The notes beneath the pieces were generated by a model that did no database searches, was not told the DNA's origin, and was given only the letters and a program-made list of their open reading frames with translations. DNA of 45,173 bases from Planctomycetota bacterium (GTDB taxonomy: Bacteria; Planctomycetota; Planctomycetia; Gemmatales; Gemmataceae): positions 1 through 45,173 of the forward strand of contig RFZJ01000026.1 of the NCBI GenBank assembly GCA_009920765.1. Reading direction: 5' to 3'. A program made the translations under genes and the position numbers. Of the stretch, positions 41,523-45,173 are shown piece by piece (within the stretch, counting starts at the first letter, position 1; each line of letters begins with the position of its first letter).

Positions 41523-44500
41523 ATGGCCATGCTTTTGAGTGTTTCGCGTGAAAAGTGGATCAACAGTCTGGTATTTCTGGCCCTTGTGCTGGGCATATTC
41601 TATGGTTTTGGGGGATTGTTTCGTAGCTCGATGCCCCTAGCCGCAGCTCCTCCAGCCGTTGCTATTGTTGCTCCCTCCAATGTACCTTTTCCTTTGCCTC
41701 CTGAATTGGAAGGATTGGATCTTAACAAGCAATCCGATGAAGAAATCAAAGCCAAGTCTGCCAACTGTATTTCGTGTCATGAAAATTCCAAGGATCCGCA
41801 TTGCAAGACAACGGTAAGAATCGGTTGTACTGACTGCCATGGTGGGAATCCGAATTTCACCCGGGATGTGGAAGGCCCAGGATATCCTGAAAGGCCAGCC
41901 AATACTCCCCGAAGTTGCCCCGCAGCTCCTCCTGCTAAAAAGCCAGGTGCATGGCGTAACTCTGCCAACCCAGTGCGAAGTTATACACTTCTTAATCAAG
42001 AATCGCCTGATTACATCCGCTTTGTGAACCCAGGTGATTCCCGCATCAGCCATATTAGTTGTGGTACCGTAAATTGTCATTCGAACATTGTAACCCAGAT
42101 TCGAAAAAGCATGATGAGCCATGGTTGCATGCTTTGGGGTGCAGCACTTTATAACAATGGCTCGATTCCATACAAAGTGCCTCGCCATGGCGAACTTTAC
42201 AGCATGAATGGCACGCCCTTGCGAATTCAAACGAATCCACCACCGACCGACTTTGAAAAAACTCGGGGTGTGATTCCGTACCTAGATCCGCTGCCAAGAT
42301 ATGAAATGACCCAGCCCGGAAATATTCTTCGTATATTTGAACGTGGTGGCAAAGTTCGTAACGAAGTTGGGCTTCCAAATATTTTTGAAGATACAGGCAG
42401 GCCTTTTCTTTCGCGTTTAAGTAATCGTGGTTTGGGTACGGAAAATCGTACCGATCCTGTTTTCGTGAGTCTCAACAAAACCCGTCTTTTCGACCCAACA
42501 CTTAATTTCTTGGGCACCAATGAACAAGCCGGGGATTATCGCAATAGCGGCTGCACTGGTTGCCATGTGATTTATGCCAATGATCGTTCCCCCATTCATT
42601 CCGGCCCCTATGCGAAATTTGGTAACAAGGGTTTTGCAACCGACAAAGCCGATGAAGATATCAAGCCCGACCCTACAATTCCAAAGAATGAATCCGGGCA
42701 TCCCATCCAGCATCGCTTTGCCAAGGGTAATTCCATCCCCACCAGCCAGTGCATGACTTGTCATGTGCATCCTGGTACCACGGTTATGAATAGTTTCATC
42801 GGTTATATGTGGTGGGATTTGGAATCGGATGCAGAATTGATGTATCCAAAAAAACAAAGGTATCCCAGCAGCGAAGAATTCATTCGTGCACAAATGGCCA
42901 ATCCCGAAGAGGCTGCTGCAAGAGGTAACTGGTCCGATCCCGATTTTCTTAACAATGTGACCGATCTTAATACCGAAACCAAGCATAGCCAGTTTGGCGA
43001 CTTCCATAGCCATGGTTGGGTCTTCAGGGCTGTTTTCCGTAGAGATCAAAAAGGAAACATCCTTGATTACAATGGCGACCCCGTCAAAGACCTTTCTTCG
43101 GCCAACATGAAAAAAGGCGTCGACATTGTCAAGGAACTGCAAAGTCGCTTCAAGGAACCAACCGACCCAGCCAAAAAACCGATCAGCCCTGCTGAAGTGA
43201 AAAATTTCGAAGCACATGAACGAGCAGGCATCCCCATGCATCTGGTTGATATCCATGTTGAAAAAGGTATGCATTGTGTCGATTGCCATTACATTCAAGA
43301 TGCACATGGTAATAGCAGGTTGCAAATGGAAGTTCGTGGCGCGATAGAAATCGCATGTATCGACTGCCATGGTTCCTCCACGGATATTGCAAAGCTTCGA
43401 ACCTCGGGCCCCGCTTCGTACACTTCCAACCCTGATGTGAAACCCGAAGATACGAAAAATCCACTTTATGGGAGAGATCTTACTTCGTTACGAACGCCTT
43501 CAGGCAAACCAAGGTTTGAACGCAGAGGTGATAAACTCTACCAGCGCAGCATGGTTGAGAAAGATCTTATCTGGGAAATCGTTCAGACCAAAGATACCAT
43601 CAACCCACAAAGCGAGCACTTCAACGCCAAGTCTGCCATCGCTAAGACGGTGCGTTATGAAGGTGATAAAATCGTCTGGGGTAATGTGAAGGGCGTTGAT
43701 GCCCATGATGATTCTGGTTGCGCCCACTCCAATAAAAATATGTCTTGCATCTCGTGCCATTCCTCATGGAATCCTAGCTGCTATGGCTGCCATATTCCAC
43801 AGAAGGCAAACAGCAAGATGCCCCAGCTTCATAATGAAGGTGATGTAACCAGGAACTATAGTTCCTACAACTGGCAGACACTTCGTGATGATGTGTTCAT
43901 GCTGGCCCGTGATGGTTCCGTTACCAATAACAAGGTCAATCCTTCACGATCTTCCTGTGCCATCCATGTGACCAGCTATAACCAGAACCGTGAGGTTATT
44001 TATCAACAACAGCAGACTCATTCCGGCGAAGGCCTGAGTGGTATTGCATTCAGTACCAATGTGCCACACACCTTTAGCAGCAAAGCCACCAAGCAATGTG
44101 CTGATTGTCATCTTTCCAAGGATGATGATAATAATGCCCTGATCACCCAGCTTTCAATGCAGGGTACCAATTATTTGAATTTCATCGGGCGTTATGCGTG
44201 GGTTGGTGCGGGTTCTCATGGGTTATGGAGTATTGTTTCAACTGAGCGCGATGAACCACAGGCCGTGATTGGTAGTTACCTGCATAGGCTTGCCTACCCT
44301 GATTTCTTCAAGGAGCATGTGGTCAAGAACAAGAGCATGCTTAAACGAGCCCATGAACATGTAGGCCGTGATATCAGTGATCCCCTGTTTCATCCTTTCA
44401 TGAAGTCTGAGATCCAGAGTGTTCAGCACCGTGGGGAATATCTTTATGCTGCATGTGGCGAAGCTGGATTCCGCATCTTCGATATCGCATTTATAGACCA

Positions 44501-45173
44501 CAAGGGATTTTCCGAGCGCATGTCCACGGCTCCTGTTTCCCCTTTGGGTCAGAAGTTTTACATAAGAAGCAAGTATGCAACGTGTGTTGCTGCCCCCTCA
44601 ACCATTGCACCAGATCCCACACGCAAGCATTTCCCTGAAAACGATGAACCCCGCATTGCGGGCATCTATGGCCTTATCTTCTTTACCGATAGGTATGAAG
44701 GTTTGGTTGCAGTGGGCGCGGGTACCCTGCTTGATGGTGATCCGCTCAACAACTTTGTAAAGCGCGCCTGGACATTCAACCCAGATAACATTCTTGCGGG
44801 CGCAAGCCATGTGATTACCGTGGGTAATTATGTCTATGTCACCTGCGATAAAGGACTGGTTGTTATTTCATGCGAGGATTCAACCAAGCCTGTGATCACC
44901 GCAGTGATCGATAACAAATGGCTCAAGAAGCCCAAAGCTGTTGCGGTTCAGTTCCGCTACGCATTTGTCGCTGATGAAGAAGGTGTAAAAGTCCTTGATG
45001 TGACAGATCTTGCCAAGCCTAAACCCGTCAGCCAGATTAACATTCCTGATGTGCATAGCATTTACCTTGCGCGAACGTATGCCTACCTCGCTGCAGGCAA
45101 ACTTGGCTTGGTTATCCTAGATATCCAGAACCCTGAGAAACCGAAGGTGGACCAAGTCTTTAATGCCAATGGC
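41523..45173 (+). CDS. Giant multiheme c-type cytochrome with LVIVD repeats (3' end outside window)
   Basis: An open frame of 1217 codons running off the window. AGGAGG lies 4 bases before the ATG. A signal/anchor helix is at about residues 12-32 (INSLVFLALVLGIFYGFGGL). Residues 82-863 hold nine CxxCH heme sites: CISCH, CTDCH, CTGCH, CMTCH, CVDCH, CIDCH, CISCH, CYGCH and CADCH. A tenth candidate has four spacer residues (CGTVNCH, residue 180). From about residue 960, LVIVD-type repeats follow (GEYLYAACGEAGFRIFDI, NYVYVTCDKGLVVIS, TYAYLAAGKLGLVILDI), expected to form a propeller. It should be exported, receive heme and transfer electrons outside the cytoplasm. Partner and acceptor are unknown. 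Confidence 0.93.
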   Translation, partial: MAMLLSVSREKWINSLVFLALVLGIFYGFGGLFRSSMPLAAAPPAVAIVAPSNVPFPLPPELEGLDLNKQSDEEIKAKSANCISCHENSKDPHCKTTVRIGCTDCHGGNPNFTRDVEGPGYPERPANTPRSCPAAPPAKKPGAWRNSANPVRSYTLLNQESPDYIRFVNPGDSRISHISCGTVNCHSNIVTQIRKSMMSHGCMLWGAALYNNGSIPYKVPRHGELYSMNGTPLRIQTNPPPTDFEKTRGVIPYLDPLPRYEMTQPGNILRIFERGGKVRNEVGLPNIFEDTGRPFLSRLSNRGLGTENRTDPVFVSLNKTRLFDPTLNFLGTNEQAGDYRNSGCTGCHVIYANDRSPIHSGPYAKFGNKGFATDKADEDIKPDPTIPKNESGHPIQHRFAKGNSIPTSQCMTCHVHPGTTVMNSFIGYMWWDLESDAELMYPKKQRYPSSEEFIRAQMANPEEAAARGNWSDPDFLNNVTDLNTETKHSQFGDFHSHGWVFRAVFRRDQKGNILDYNGDPVKDLSSANMKKGVDIVKELQSRFKEPTDPAKKPISPAEVKNFEAHERAGIPMHLVDIHVEKGMHCVDCHYIQDAHGNSRLQMEVRGAIEIACIDCHGSSTDIAKLRTSGPASYTSNPDVKPEDTKNPLYGRDLTSLRTPSGKPRFERRGDKLYQRSMVEKDLIWEIVQTKDTINPQSEHFNAKSAIAKTVRYEGDKIVWGNVKGVDAHDDSGCAHSNKNMSCISCHSSWNPSCYGCHIPQKANSKMPQLHNEGDVTRNYSSYNWQTLRDDVFMLARDGSVTNNKVNPSRSSCAIHVTSYNQNREVIYQQQQTHSGEGLSGIAFSTNVPHTFSSKATKQCADCHLSKDDDNNALITQLSMQGTNYLNFIGRYAWVGAGSHGLWSIVSTERDEPQAVIGSYLHRLAYPDFFKEHVVKNKSMLKRAHEHVGRDISDPLFHPFMKSEIQSVQHRGEYLYAACGEAGFRIFDIAFIDHKGFSERMSTAPVSPLGQKFYIRSKYATCVAAPSTIAPDPTRKHFPENDEPRIAGIYGLIFFTDRYEGLVAVGAGTLLDGDPLNNFVKRAWTFNPDNILAGASHVITVGNYVYVTCDKGLVVISCEDSTKPVITAVIDNKWLKKPKAVAVQFRYAFVADEEGVKVLDVTDLAKPKPVSQINIPDVHSIYLARTYAYLAAGKLGLVILDIQNPEKPKVDQVFNANG

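Noticed and set aside
41637..42230. 197-codon minus-strand frame in the cytochrome N-terminal part
   Set aside because: Shadow of the CxxCH-bearing plus-strand frame; no start signal and no family resemblance.
42417..43370. 317-codon frame on the minus strand inside the cytochrome
   Set aside because: Antisense to a clear multiheme coding sequence. Its Cys/His/Met-rich composition is the complement of that gene and no domain is recognisable.

Overview
The window looks like chromosomal DNA of a planctomycete, most likely from the Gemmataceae or a close relative. The surface protein at 36455-39061 starts with a leader containing LEDRSVPA, an N-terminal signature I associate with that group. 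DUF1571, DUF2203-like, squalene-cyclase-repeat and HbpS-like families also fit. Composition is AT-leaning by eye. I see no rRNA, tRNA, IS element, prophage or CRISPR. The window cuts a gene at each end.

Layout. 1-2503: the end of a chemoreceptor gene, then cheB and cheR. 2521-5392: a Mug-type DNA glycosylase, a CaMKII-association-domain protein and an FHA-GAF-nucleotide cyclase. 5541-9072: a TolC-like outer-membrane lipoprotein, a TIM-barrel sugar isomerase (minus strand) and a secreted protein. 9074-12029 (minus): an MlaE-MlaF-MlaD lipid-transport operon. 12164-16900: a site-2 protease, a DUF2203-like protein, MgtE, and panC overlapping a CYTH protein. 16998-17736: a Rieske protein followed by a selenoprotein. 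17733-21701: a probable lysine-catabolism cluster. 22058-26960: a DUF1571 lipoprotein, a receiver-only regulator, groES, a terpenoid-cyclase-fold secreted protein and a NicO-type Ni/Co exporter. 27024-28902: a small hypothetical gene, an ECF sigma factor and its coupled membrane protein. 28906-33689 (minus): a glgA-GH57-galT glycogen operon. 33992-36383: mnmA, a YwlE-like phosphatase and rpiB. 36455-45173: a heme-binding-domain surface protein, an outer-membrane barrel candidate, and a very large multiheme cytochrome that runs off the end.

The most striking item is at 17386-17736. An ArsC/Spx-type thioredoxin-fold gene has an in-frame TGA exactly where the first Cys of its CxxC motif should be, which gives a UxxC motif. 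A strong ribosome binding site lies upstream. A hairpin with a G-rich apical loop begins 15 nt after the TGA, as expected of a bacterial SECIS element. A standard gene caller would miss the N-terminal redox motif and report only a 73-aa fragment.

Second, a DUF1338 protein (HglS family), a class III aminotransferase and an ALDH7-type dehydrogenase sit together. They can be assembled into the lysine to 2-aminoadipate to D-2-hydroxyglutarate route. Third, the right end pairs an outer-membrane barrel candidate with a cytochrome of at least nine CxxCH motifs plus LVIVD repeats. This raises the possibility of an electron conduit across the outer membrane.
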